DNA of 64,000 nucleotides, taken from assembly GCA_024683645.1 (NCBI GenBank), contig JAIKYA010000075.1, forward strand, positions 1-64,000. Direction: 5' to 3'. Below, piece by piece: positions 1 to 10,300 of the stretch (the first letter of the stretch is position 1; every line of letters starts with the position of its first letter). Source of the DNA: Lachnospiraceae bacterium. Its GTDB lineage: Bacteria > Bacillota > Clostridia > Lachnospirales > Lachnospiraceae. The notes beneath the pieces are model-generated. The model made no database searches. It worked only from the letters and a program-made list of their open reading frames with translations, and was not told where the DNA came from. A program made the translations under genes and the position numbers.

Positions 1-427
1 CACTGTCGGCAAGGAATATCATTTCGTTGCTGCTGTAATCAACTCCTTCGGTAAGTTTGGCAAAGTTTTCAAGAAGACCATGGTCTCTTATTGCCTGTTT
101 TGCAGCATAATCCGCCTCGGTAAGCGCAAAACCTTCAGATGAATATTCCGTTTCATCTTCACCGGCTTCGACTGTCTCCTCCTCCGGAGTACTTACATCA
201 ACAGCTGTATCTTCCGATATTTCATCCGTTTCTTCTGCTGCATTACTGCTGACCTCTGTTTCCACAGTATCGGCTGATTCCACGGATGTCTCCTCTTCAT
301 CCGCAGATGCTTCTGCTACGATGTCTTCAGTCATCTCCCCTGCCATTGCAGTGATAGGCGACTGGGCTCCGACTGTGATGACGGTCATTATCATCGCGAT
401 CAGGCGCCTTACTCTCTTGTTGTGCAT
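1..427 (-). CDS. N-terminal part of a secreted protein (5' end of gene; continues past window start); possibly subtilase (S8) family
   Basis: Reverse-strand ATG at 427 after GGAGG RBS; translates MHNKRVRRLIAMIMTVITVGAQSPITAMAGEM... signal peptide, acidic linker, then ...TEGVDYSSNEMIFLADS, open to the window edge. S8 assignment is inference. Confidence 0.6.
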   Translation of the reverse strand, partial: MHNKRVRRLIAMIMTVITVGAQSPITAMAGEMTEDIVAEASADEEETSVESADTVETEVSSNAAEETDEISEDTAVDVSTPEEETVEAGEDETEYSSEGFALTEADYAAKQAIRDHGLLENFAKLTEGVDYSSNEMIFLADS

Positions 428-459
428 CCCCTATACCTCCTTCTCTTTTCAACACAATA

Positions 460-490
460 GGAAAAAAGTGTCCTGGTCTGACACTTTTCC
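460..490 (-). terminator. Hairpin/terminator downstream of the GH5 gene
   Basis: ggaaaaaagtgtc-ctggtct-gacacttttcc inverted repeat; on minus strand followed by T-run. Confidence 0.5.
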
Positions 491-551
491 CATCTTATAT
501 TTATATTCACTTTAACACAAATGGATAGTTATGTAAATAGAGTTTTGGGGC

Positions 552-2564
552 TCATTTTATCCCTTTTGCAGCATCCAAGCTCACACCGTTATCGCCCAGC
601 GCTATCTTATGATCCAGCCCGACAAACTTTCCGTTTTCCTGCCAGAGCACTTCTTTGACAAAGTCATATTTATCGGAATCCCAGGTAGTGAAGTCATCCA
701 GCAGCAGTCCGCCTGTATCTCCGGAGTTGGCATTCAGACACCAGAAGGTATGATTAAGATGGTATTTCCCTATCAGTGTACGCATATGCGTCATCCACGT
801 AAGATTGGGTTCACGCATGAAGCCGCCCCATTCACCGATCAGCAGCGGTGCCGTATCATTCTCATAGATATAGAACCAGTTGTCATGCCAGCAGTCCTTC
901 ATCAGCGAATCATAGTCATAGCCATCCTTAAACCAGGGCTGTTCATATACCGTCGGACCGTAATCATGGGGTGAATATACCAGCTTGTCCTGATACTTGC
1001 CCAGATCCACCGGATAATCAGCCACGCCGCGGAGATTCCCGCCCCACCAGTTGAAATCATAATCCGCGCTGTCCTGGGAATGATAATCTCCGTTGCTCTT
1101 AATGTCCTTCGGATATATCTCGGTACCTTCCACCATTATCAGTACGTTGGGATTCTTCTCAAGTACGGTCAGCGCAGCCTTCTCGGCTATATATTTCCAG
1201 TTATTGGCATCCTTGGAATCATTCCAGATAGCAGCCTTCTTACCTTCGTTGGGTTTGCCGTGAGGTTCGTTCTTCAAGTCAAAAGCTATCACGGTATCAT
1301 TATTCTTATACCTGTCAGCAGCCCAGGCCAGAGCCTTTAAGTAATCCGCTTCCGATACCTTGTCGGTGCACCACATATTTGTATTATGACCTGCTGCATC
1401 TGTCTCGGCGCTGTGGATATCGATCATGACCTTGATCCCGTTAGCTTCCGCAAGGGACAGGAAGTACTCAAAGATCTGCAGACTGTTCATCGAGTTAAGC
1501 TCGGGATTATAAGCATTATTGTAATTTGCCTTCGGATATGTCCCCGCAGCCCATTCGTTCAGCAGCTGGGCCGACATGGGAACTCTGATCAGATTGAAGC
1601 CGTGATCTGCTATAGCCTTCACCGTAGGTGCCAGCTGGCTGTTCCAGAGCCCATCAAAGGTATTCGTTCCCGTATTGTATCCGAACCAGTTAACGCCTGT
1701 CAGCCATACTTCCTTATTGTTCTTATCAAGTATCTTATGGCCGTCGGTATGCAGCCAGTCATCTCCCTGTACGGCATCATCACATCTGGTGAGCAGTTCT
1801 TCCACTTCTTCGGCGCTCATGCTGCCGTTATTATTGTTATTATTCTGCGCATTATTCTGAGCATTGGGGTCCACTTTGCCTGCGATCACCGTGCAGGCTT
1901 CGCCGTTAAGTGTAGCGGAACTTACTACCACTTTATCACCCTTTATGCCCATATTGCAGCCGCAGTTAACACTGCCGCCCCTGGCAACGGAAGCGTTGTA
2001 ATCCGCATTTGTTATGCTAAGTGTTTCTCCCGATATTTTGAAAGTGCCGTTCCAGCCGTCAACCTGCGAAAGACCTTCTATCTCCAATTTCAGTTCCCAG
2101 CCGTTTATATCAGCCCCGGAGTTGTTTGTAAGCTGAAAATCCACACCACTCATGGTCAGGCCGCTGTTTTCCCAGCTGTTATTGGTGCCGTAGATCAGGA
2201 TATAACCTTCTTCAGGCTGATCTTTTTCTTTTTCCTCTTCAGCTGCAGGCTTATCTTCTTTCTTATCTTCCTTCTTTTCTTCGGCCTTTTTATCACCGCC
2301 TACAGCCATTCCCGCAGCGGGCACTTCCTCTGTTTCTGCAGACTCTGTCTTTTCTTCAGCGTCCTTACTCTCAGTGGCATCATTTTCCGCGTCTTCATTC
2401 TCATCCGTCACTTTTACTGCTACGGAATTGCCAAGATCCGTCTTCTCGTTATCTTTGTCCTTAGCATTCTTCATGATCCCTTTAAATGCAAGGATCACTA
2501 CTATCATAAGACACATTGTTATTATGGATCCGATCGCTATGTATTTCAGTTTATTTATATTCAT
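552..2564 (-). CDS. Membrane-anchored GH5-type endoglucanase with CBM2-like domain
   Basis: N-terminal TM, acidic linker, CBM2-like segment (NSGLTMSGVDFQLTNNSGADINGWELKLEIEGL), GH5 motifs (GVNWFGYNTGT, DLKNEPHG, IGEWGG). Confidence 0.88.
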   Translation of the reverse strand: MNINKLKYIAIGSIITMCLMIVVILAFKGIMKNAKDKDNEKTDLGNSVAVKVTDENEDAENDATESKDAEEKTESAETEEVPAAGMAVGGDKKAEEKKEDKKEDKPAAEEEKEKDQPEEGYILIYGTNNSWENSGLTMSGVDFQLTNNSGADINGWELKLEIEGLSQVDGWNGTFKISGETLSITNADYNASVARGGSVNCGCNMGIKGDKVVVSSATLNGEACTVIAGKVDPNAQNNAQNNNNNNGSMSAEEVEELLTRCDDAVQGDDWLHTDGHKILDKNNKEVWLTGVNWFGYNTGTNTFDGLWNSQLAPTVKAIADHGFNLIRVPMSAQLLNEWAAGTYPKANYNNAYNPELNSMNSLQIFEYFLSLAEANGIKVMIDIHSAETDAAGHNTNMWCTDKVSEADYLKALAWAADRYKNNDTVIAFDLKNEPHGKPNEGKKAAIWNDSKDANNWKYIAEKAALTVLEKNPNVLIMVEGTEIYPKDIKSNGDYHSQDSADYDFNWWGGNLRGVADYPVDLGKYQDKLVYSPHDYGPTVYEQPWFKDGYDYDSLMKDCWHDNWFYIYENDTAPLLIGEWGGFMREPNLTWMTHMRTLIGKYHLNHTFWCLNANSGDTGGLLLDDFTTWDSDKYDFVKEVLWQENGKFVGLDHKIALGDNGVSLDAAKGIK

Positions 2565-2565
2565 C

Positions 2566-4197
2566 TCATTCCACCGTTATCACTGTTTTGTATTCCGCTC
2601 CGTCCAGTACAGCTTTAACAGTTGCCGTACCCACACTGTTTGTACTAAGTTTTACGATATTATTCTTCTTTGTGGGCGTAAGGCTTACTGCACTGCCCTC
2701 AACACTCCACTGTATCTTATCTTTGTTAAAGCTGCTTACATTCTTAAGGGTCAGCTTCTTGTTCTTGCCATTCTTTATAGTAATTGTTTCCTTAAGTTTG
2801 GGAATTTTGACTTTCAGTTCTGCGGTATACTTTGCTGCCTTGTCACCGGTACCGATATAAGCACTTATCTTTACGCTGCCGCTTTTATCTCCTGCAGTTA
2901 TCAGGCCGGTATTTTCATTTACCGTCATTATCTGCTGCTTGGATTCCGGGATCGTGAACCTGATACTCTTGCCTTCGGGAATATTAGTGATAAAGCTGCA
3001 TGCATCCAAGCTCATTCCGCTATGGGTAAGCTCAGCTTGAGTAAATTTGAAAACCGGCTTGTATACCGATACTTTTATCTTGCCGGCAAGTACCTGCCTT
3101 CCGCGTCCGTCCCTGACATATGCATAAACATAAGTGCTTTTCACTTCATCCTTCTTACTGTTCTTTCCGGTGATGATGCCGTCCTTGTTTATGGCTGCAA
3201 CGGATTTCTTATCTGTCTTATAACCGGCTATGGGAACCGCATTTCCCAGCTGTGCCCTGACCAATGCAGAGAGATCATATTTTTCCTTATTTACCAGAGA
3301 GATTTCCGTAACAGTCATCAGAGGATTATCTTCATCAGGCTTAGGATCGTCAGGATCATCCGGTTTCGGATCTTCAGGATCAGTACTGTCTGCCCCGGTG
3401 ATCGTCACTTTACCGTATTCGTCGATAACAGCCTTGTAATCACCGTCTGCAGCGGTATTCTCGGCTTCGCCCGTATTCACGGAACCGAAATCCTGTACCC
3501 AGTAATGTGTTCCTTTATATATCACATGGCCTATACCTATATATTTAAAGTTGCTGCTTAGCATGTTACGGCGGTGTCCCTGGCCGGCATATTTATCATC
3601 ATCTTCTCTCCAGCCGATGAATACCTCTTCCTCCGTAGAATAACCATACGCTATATTCTCGCCTCTCCAGCCTGTTGCCTCATATCCGAGTTCTGCCCAG
3701 GCGGAAAAGCAATTGCCTCCGTTAGGTCTTGTATGTGAAAATTTCTGAACTATTTCAACAGCCCTTAACATAGCGATCTTTTCAAGACCATAATCGTAGG
3801 TGTAATCCGCAAGACCTGCAGCTTTTACTTTTTCGCTGTCATCCTCGCTCCAATACCAGGCCTCATCTGATTTCCTGAAAGAGTTGATACGTGAGAGCAT
3901 CTTCCTTGCTTCAGTCTGTCCGTATTTGAATTCATAAGTATTTGATGCCGTATCGAAGCCATCATTTACAAGCTCAATGCTGTCTTCTTCATCGTAAAGG
4001 ATCTCGGCGATTTCCGTACCTGAGCCTTCACCGGCGATAACAGCCTCATACGAGACATCCTCACCGACATTATCTTCACAGTATGCCGCTTCTTCAGACA
4101 CCCCGGTTTCCGGCATATCTTCGCTGGCTCTTGCAGGCAGTACGCTGACTGCCATTACGATAGTCATCAATGCGGCCAATAATCTGCTCTTCTTCAT
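2566..4197 (-). CDS. Secreted CAP/SCP-domain protein with C-terminal Ig-like repeats
   Basis: Signal peptide; CAP motifs (FSHTRPNG, GENIAYGY, GHRRNMLSSNFKYIGIG). Confidence 0.85.
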   Translation of the reverse strand: MKKSRLLAALMTIVMAVSVLPARASEDMPETGVSEEAAYCEDNVGEDVSYEAVIAGEGSGTEIAEILYDEEDSIELVNDGFDTASNTYEFKYGQTEARKMLSRINSFRKSDEAWYWSEDDSEKVKAAGLADYTYDYGLEKIAMLRAVEIVQKFSHTRPNGGNCFSAWAELGYEATGWRGENIAYGYSTEEEVFIGWREDDDKYAGQGHRRNMLSSNFKYIGIGHVIYKGTHYWVQDFGSVNTGEAENTAADGDYKAVIDEYGKVTITGADSTDPEDPKPDDPDDPKPDEDNPLMTVTEISLVNKEKYDLSALVRAQLGNAVPIAGYKTDKKSVAAINKDGIITGKNSKKDEVKSTYVYAYVRDGRGRQVLAGKIKVSVYKPVFKFTQAELTHSGMSLDACSFITNIPEGKSIRFTIPESKQQIMTVNENTGLITAGDKSGSVKISAYIGTGDKAAKYTAELKVKIPKLKETITIKNGKNKKLTLKNVSSFNKDKIQWSVEGSAVSLTPTKKNNIVKLSTNSVGTATVKAVLDGAEYKTVITVE

Positions 4198-4207
4198 GTT
4201 CCTCTCC

Positions 4208-4735
4208 TTATTGAATGGTAGATAAATAGTTTATCTCTATGCTTTTCCAGCCGTTATCCTTTCCGCGCTGTACTACTGCAGCGGGGTCCTCGTCGGTCGT
4301 AAATGAGGCTATACCATATTCAAAATCCACAAAAGTGATACCGTACAACGCTGCTATAGCACGTGCTTCCTCTTCTGAATCAGCTGAGCAGAACAGTTCC
4401 CGTCCCTTTGCATAATCAGCGGCGTTACCGAGATCTATATTGATAGGATCATTCGTCTCATTACTTGGGATCACTTCCGTAATTTCCTTATCTCCCGGAG
4501 TCGGTGTAGGCCCGATCTCATCCGTTGCCTTACCGGCGTTATCTTCTTCTTTGACAGCAGTACCTGTACCGCTTACTTTTCCTTTATTATCGCTATTACC
4601 CGAAGCATCTTCTTTAGTGCCTTCATTCCCCGTATGAAGCTCTGTCGCTTCTTCGGTATTTCCCTTTTTTGTACCGGGAGCTTCACAGGCACAAAGAGCA
4701 GCCATGAGTACAAAGACAAATAAAAGCTTCTTCAT
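4208..4735 (-). CDS. Lipoprotein with C-terminal domain resembling an S8 peptidase propeptide
   Basis: Likely start MKKLLFVFVLMAALCAC (lipobox); C-terminus FCSADSEEEARAIAALYGITFVDFEYGIASFTTDEDPAAVV. Confidence 0.65.
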   Translation of the reverse strand: MKKLLFVFVLMAALCACEAPGTKKGNTEEATELHTGNEGTKEDASGNSDNKGKVSGTGTAVKEEDNAGKATDEIGPTPTPGDKEITEVIPSNETNDPINIDLGNAADYAKGRELFCSADSEEEARAIAALYGITFVDFEYGIASFTTDEDPAAVVQRGKDNGWKSIEINYLSTIQ

Positions 4736-4793
4736 AGAGTTCACCTTCCAATCTTTAATTCTACCACTTATCCGGAGATTTCTCAAATAAAAA

Positions 4794-4814
4794 GCCCCCG
4801 CGTACTGCGGGGGC
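4794..4814 (-). terminator. Rho-independent terminator for serC-serA
   Basis: GCCCCCGC-gtact-GCGGGGGC followed by T-run on minus strand. Confidence 0.9.
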
Positions 4815-4827
4815 CTGAATACTTAAC

Positions 4828-5994
4828 TTACTTTATTACCCTTACTCTGATAACGCCTTCAGCCTTCTCAAGCTTCTCAACTATATCAGCACTTACTTCG
4901 CTGTCCGTATCCATAAGAGTGTAAGCATATTCACCCTTGGACTTATTCATCATGTTGTCGATGTTGATACCTGCAGCACCCATAACAGCGGTGAACTGTG
5001 TGATCATATTTGCCTCGTTCCTGTGGCATACGGCAACCCTGCCCTTGGTCTGGCATACGCCCATGTCGGCATTGGGATAGTTAACACTGTTCTTGATATT
5101 TCCGTTCTCAAGGAAATCCTTAACCTGCTGTACAGCCATTACCGCACAGTTGTCTTCTGCTTCTTCTGTGGAAGCTCCGAGGTGAGGCATAAGGATAACG
5201 CCGTCCTGTCCTGCTGTGGTAGGGTTAGCAAAGTCGGAAACATACTTCCTGATCTTGCCTGCATTGATGCCTTCGATAACTGCGGGCTCATCAACAAGCA
5301 GATCTCTTGCGAAGTTGAGGATGATAACGCCTTCCTTCATGTTATCGATGGCTTCTTTGTTGATCATGCCCTTGGTTGCATCCATCAGAGGCACATGGAT
5401 GGTGATATAATCGCACTCTCTGTAGATATCGTTTACATCAAGCACATGCTTTACATCACGGCTTAAGTTCCATGCGGCATTAACGGATACGTAAGGGTCG
5501 TAGCCGTAAACTTCCATGCCCAGATGCTTAGCAGCATTTGCAACCTTTACACCTATAGCGCCAAGGCCGATGATACCCAGCTTCTTGCCTTCGATCTCGG
5601 TACCTGCGAATTTCTTCTTTTCCTTCTCGGCTGTCTTTGCGATGTTCTCATCATCAGCATCGCTCTTGGCCCACTGTACACCGCCGATTATATCTCTTGC
5701 TGCCAGCAGCATACCTGCGATAACCAGTTCCTTAACCGCATTTGCATTGGCACCGGGAGTATTGAATACCACGATACCTTTCTCTGCGCACTTATCAAGA
5801 GGGATGTTATTAACGCCTGCGCCTGCTCTTGCAACAGCCTTTAAAGACTCGGGCAGTTCCATCTCGTGCATTACCGCGCTTCTTACCAGTATGGCATCAG
5901 CCTCGTTAATATCCTCTGTCTTTGTATAATTATCATCAAAATTGTTAAGCCCTACAGCCGCAATGGGATTCAGGCAGTTATACTTAAATGCCAT
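4828..5994 (-). CDS. serA: D-3-phosphoglycerate dehydrogenase
   Basis: NAD-binding GLGAIGVKVANAAKHLGMEVYGYDP, RAGAGVNNIPLDKC, C-terminal ACT-like region; adjacent to serC. Confidence 0.92.
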   Translation of the reverse strand: MAFKYNCLNPIAAVGLNNFDDNYTKTEDINEADAILVRSAVMHEMELPESLKAVARAGAGVNNIPLDKCAEKGIVVFNTPGANANAVKELVIAGMLLAARDIIGGVQWAKSDADDENIAKTAEKEKKKFAGTEIEGKKLGIIGLGAIGVKVANAAKHLGMEVYGYDPYVSVNAAWNLSRDVKHVLDVNDIYRECDYITIHVPLMDATKGMINKEAIDNMKEGVIILNFARDLLVDEPAVIEGINAGKIRKYVSDFANPTTAGQDGVILMPHLGASTEEAEDNCAVMAVQQVKDFLENGNIKNSVNYPNADMGVCQTKGRVAVCHRNEANMITQFTAVMGAAGINIDNMMNKSKGEYAYTLMDTDSEVSADIVEKLEKAEGVIRVRVIK

Positions 5995-6006
5995 GATGAC
6001 ACCTCC

Positions 6007-7089
6007 TTATTTATTCTCAGTCTCAAACTTCTTCATGAACTCAACCAGAGCCTTAACACCCTCGATAGGCATAGCATTGTAGATACTTGCTCTCATGCCG
6101 CCCACGCTTCTGTGGCCCTTAAGGTTCTCAAAGCCTGCAGCTTTTGACTCCTTAACGAACTTGGCATCCAGTTCTTCATTACCGGTAACGAAAGGCACGT
6201 TCATGAGTGATCTGTCTTTTGCTACGACAGTTCCCTTGAAAAGTGAACTCTCATCAAGGAAATCATAGAGGATCTTGGCCTTCTCTTCGTTGCGCTGCTT
6301 CATTGCCTCAAGGCCGCCCATCTTCTGTATCCATTTGAATACCTTGCCGCAGATGTAAATACCGTATGCGGGAGGTGTATTGTAAAGAGACTGTGCATCT
6401 GCATGAGTCTTATACTTCAGCATGGTCGGTGTGCCGGGAAGCACATCTTCGGTGATCAGATCTTTTTTCATAATAACAATGACAACACCTGCAGGTCCGA
6501 TATTCTTCTGTACGCCGCCGTATACCACACCGTACTTTGTCACATCCATGGGCTCGCTTAAGAAGCAGGATGAAACATCGGATACAAGAGTCTTACCCTT
6601 CGTATTGGGCAGGGTCTTGAACTTGGTACCGTAAATAGTATTGTTCTCGCAGATGTAGACATAGTCAGCATCGGGAGATATGGGCAGATCCGAGCAGTCG
6701 GGGATATATGAGAAAGTCTTATCCTCGCTGGATGCGATCTTGTTTGCCTTACCGAAAAGCTGTGCTTCCTGGTATGCTTTCTTTGCCCACTGGCCGGTTA
6801 CGATGTAATCAGCCACTTTATTCTTCATAAGGTTCATGGGGATCATTGCGAACTGCTGGCTCGCACCGCCCTGCAGGAACATTACCTCATAGTCATCGGG
6901 TATGTTAAGAAGACTTCTCAGATCAGCCTCAGCTGTTTTGATGATATCATCATAAACCTTAGATCGATGACTCATCTCCATAACGGACATACCACATCCT
7001 CTGTAGTCCATCATTTCATCTGCTGCTTCCCTTAAGACCTCTTCCGGCAGTACGGCCGGACCTGCGGAAAAATTATAAACTCTTCCCAT
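6007..7089 (-). CDS. serC: Phosphoserine aminotransferase
   Basis: MGRVYNFSAGPAVLPEEVL..., MSVMEMSHRSK, GVQKNIGPAG; start likely at internal Met (ORF opens at 7104). Confidence 0.95.
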   Translation of the reverse strand: MGRVYNFSAGPAVLPEEVLREAADEMMDYRGCGMSVMEMSHRSKVYDDIIKTAEADLRSLLNIPDDYEVMFLQGGASQQFAMIPMNLMKNKVADYIVTGQWAKKAYQEAQLFGKANKIASSEDKTFSYIPDCSDLPISPDADYVYICENNTIYGTKFKTLPNTKGKTLVSDVSSCFLSEPMDVTKYGVVYGGVQKNIGPAGVVIVIMKKDLITEDVLPGTPTMLKYKTHADAQSLYNTPPAYGIYICGKVFKWIQKMGGLEAMKQRNEEKAKILYDFLDESSLFKGTVVAKDRSLMNVPFVTGNEELDAKFVKESKAAGFENLKGHRSVGGMRASIYNAMPIEGVKALVEFMKKFETENK

Positions 7090-7130
7090 TTCCTTATCCT
7101 CCAATTGTTATTCAGGGACTTTCCCCTTTT

Positions 7131-7146
7131 ATCTGTCAAAACAGAT
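7131..7146. promoter_or_regulatory. Perfect palindrome ATCTGT-CAAA-ACAGAT near the inferred serC start site (operator candidate)
   Basis: Sequence atctgtcaaaacagat directly downstream of the serC promoter. Confidence 0.45.
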
Positions 7147-7150
7147 ATTG

Positions 7151-7179
7151 ATTATATACATTTTTTAGGATAACGTCAA
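7151..7179 (-). promoter_or_regulatory. Sigma-A type promoter for serC-serA
   Basis: Minus strand TTGACG-17 nt-TATAAT. Confidence 0.8.
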
Positions 7180-7206
7180 GGAGGGAGAATAGATTATGCG
7201 GCTATG

Positions 7207-7368
7207 ATTTTTGGTATTAAAAGGTCAAATGGGCATACGATCTTCGATCGTATGAAATATGCTGCACAAAAAATCGTCGCGGCAAGCTGGCTTGCCAGAG
7301 CGATTTTTCGTGCAGCATATACAAGCAGCAAAGCTGCTTGGGCCCATTTGACCAGTGTTATTAAAAAT
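7207..7368. repeat. Multi-branched (cloverleaf-like) inverted-repeat element
   Basis: Outer stem ggtcaaatgggc/gcccatttgacc (7223-7234/7342-7353) enclosing hairpins at 7234-7254, 7257-7320 and 7322-7340. Confidence 0.85.
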
Positions 7369-7369
7369 C

Positions 7370-10300
7370 TCACTTCACCAGGCTTTTGATCTCCGCCGCT
7401 CTGATAGTAAATTTGGATATTATTACCCCCGCATACTTATCGTTCTTCGGGACAAGTATCATATACGCGGTTCCTTTTCGATCATTATCCGTATAGATGA
7501 TATTGAAGTTTCGCTCTATCTCGGCTTCATCATCTATTACGATCTCTTTGCTTACCTTGATCCTGAAATCCTTACCGGGGATAAGGGTGACGTCCTCATC
7601 ACGCCCCTCATAATCCTGCTTATCAGCGCCCTTATTGTAGACGATCTTTGCCTTATTAACATCAATCCCCTTTGAAACAATATTGTAGCTTGCGCTTATC
7701 TCGATCTTCTCGTAATTCTTTTCTTTCGAGCTCACAGATAGCTCCAGTCCCGCAACAGGACCTTCTATCTTATCCTTATAAGGGTAAACCATACGGTATT
7801 CTTTCACATCCACCAGCGAACTGCCCAAGGTCACAACTACCTTAGGCTTATATTTCCCGGGTTTTATATAAGCGATATCACCGGCATAGACTCTTGCGTT
7901 CTGCAGGCTTTGTTTGTTTATCTTATATTCAAGCACAGGATAAGACGAACCCTTATAATTTCCCTTAAAAGTAAGCTTTATCTTTGCAGTGCCGCATTTC
8001 TTATACTTACTGTAGCTGTATTTTATATCTTTCCCTTCCTTAAGGACTTCGCCGGTGGCCTTGCATTTAATGCTTATATCTTCCGGCTTAGCCCCGCCTC
8101 TCTGATAAGTCACCTCTCTTTTATAGCTGATATCAAAAGCATCTGTTCCTTTAACCTTACAGGGTTTTATTCTGAAACTCTTTTTCACCACGCCATGATA
8201 TTCACCTGTACCGCAGATTATCATTTTAACAGTACCTGCATTGATATTTGAAGAATAACTTACGGTATAAGAAGCATTTCTTCCGTTCTTATCACTGACT
8301 ATCAGCTCACTGCCGTTTTTGAGCTTTTTCTCCTTCCCGTCATAAACCAGTTCCGGAAGATCCAGCTTAACTTTTATCGTATTTGTTTTATAATCCCCGG
8401 CACTCTGTACTATCAGATTTCCGCTTATCTCACCGCAGTAATTTCCTATGCCCCTGAAGGATACGCTGCCTTCTTTAGCTTCACAGCTGTAATCATTGTT
8501 TTTCTTAAGCTTTCTGCCTTTATATACCAGTGTCGGATCTGCCTTGGCCTCATAGCCTTCTTTTACACAGAGATTTCCCACAGTCACATATTTCAGATCT
8601 GCGCGGTCGATGACAAAATCCAGCCTGTAGGATCCTATCATATTCCCTTTGCCCTTTATCACCGCGTAAGCCGTTCTTCCGCTCATTTCGAAAGCCTTTA
8701 GATTATTAACGTACTTCAGACTGTAATCAACGCCCTCCGTCAGAAGTTTACGGTTATCATATACCCTGACCTCCGGAGTAAGCTTCTCTCCGCTGTATAC
8801 CGCGTGCCACAGACCGTTAGCATCTTTATACATGCAGTCGGCATAGAAGCTTGCATAGAAGCCGTTTACACTTACGCTGTCTTTATCCTCAGGCTTGTCT
8901 GCCTCATTTCCGCTGGGAGTTGAAGGCTCGATATCAGGCGTAACGGGATCATTATCCGAATCAGGTACGACTTCCTTCAGTTTCCACTGTGCATAGAGTG
9001 TCACATCCCTTGTGATAGCCTGGGCTATGTCATATTCCTCCCCGCCTTCTTTAGCCGTAAACCAGCCAACAAAATCATAGCCGGCTCTAAGCGGGGTGTA
9101 TTTTGAAGGATCCTTCAGACGGCTCAAAGCATTGTAGGTAATGGCCTTTCCTTTAGTGGAACCGTCGGCAAACTCTCCGCCGTTAGGAAATAGTGTAAGT
9201 TTATATCGTTTTAATTTCCAGCCTGCATAGATATCACTGCCTTTTCCGGTATCAAACAGTTCCTCCTCTTCTATCAGTTGATTGGCACTACAGCTTTCAT
9301 TTTTATACCAGCCGGTGAAATCATAGTGTTCAAGTACAGGTATCTCAAAAGCCTCATAATAAGGCTGACCTTCATACATCTGCTCAGTCCTTGATACACT
9401 GCTATCAGCAAACGTCCCCTTTCCCGAATGGGCCGTTACCGGATATTTATCAAGTTCCCTCCATTTAGCGCAGAACACACAGCTGTTATCGCTGACTGTG
9501 ACATGAGAAAGATCTTCGAGATATACGCGGTTTTCACTCAGGGCATACCAGCCCTCAAATGCATAGCCTTTTCTTACCGGCGTCTCTGCCAGCAGCTTGG
9601 CTTTTGCGTCCTCATTCTGATATACGCTTATCAGCTTCTTTCCGCCTTCCGCATAATTCATCGATAAGGTCACGTTACAGGTGGTTCTCGCAGAAGAAAG
9701 ATCATAGGCCGAAGTATTATACACAAGTACGTCGTCGTCATAAAGCGACATAGTCAGATAATCATAATAGTAGTTGTATTCACAATAGTAAGAATATGTC
9801 GTATATGCAGGATCACCGTTACTCTTTTTCGGTATACTCAGAGATTTATCCGTTCTGTATTCGGCACCACCCATAAAATTCCGGGCATTATCAGCACGTG
9901 AGTTCGTTATATCCACCAGATATGATTTACCGTCCTCCATCAGCACGTTGTTCCACATATGTTGTCCGGAAGAACTTGTAAGAAAACCGCTTACCAGATA
10001 GCAGTTCACATCACCTGCAAAGGAACTTAAGTCGCAGAGGAACTTAAAGGCCTTGGAAAAGCCCTCACACACAACCTTCGTGGACGGATCGCCGTCAAAT
10101 ACATGTATCATCTGCCAGGGATCACCGTAAGGAGTCCCGGATGTCAGGGCTGCGTTGTTATACTGTGAATATCCCTGTATCAGTGTCTTATATGCATTTA
10201 ACTTGGCGTAATCACTTGAAACACTCTCTGCCACGCGCACAACATCCTCAGCTGCCCTGGCAGCGGATTCCCCGGCTTTTACGGCAAGTGTTGTATTAAA

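Noticed and set aside
1386-3561. Long + strand ORFs (410 and 395 aa)
   Set aside because: Antisense to well-supported GH5 and CAP genes; translations are low-complexity and lack any family motif. Same reasoning for most + strand ORFs in the track.
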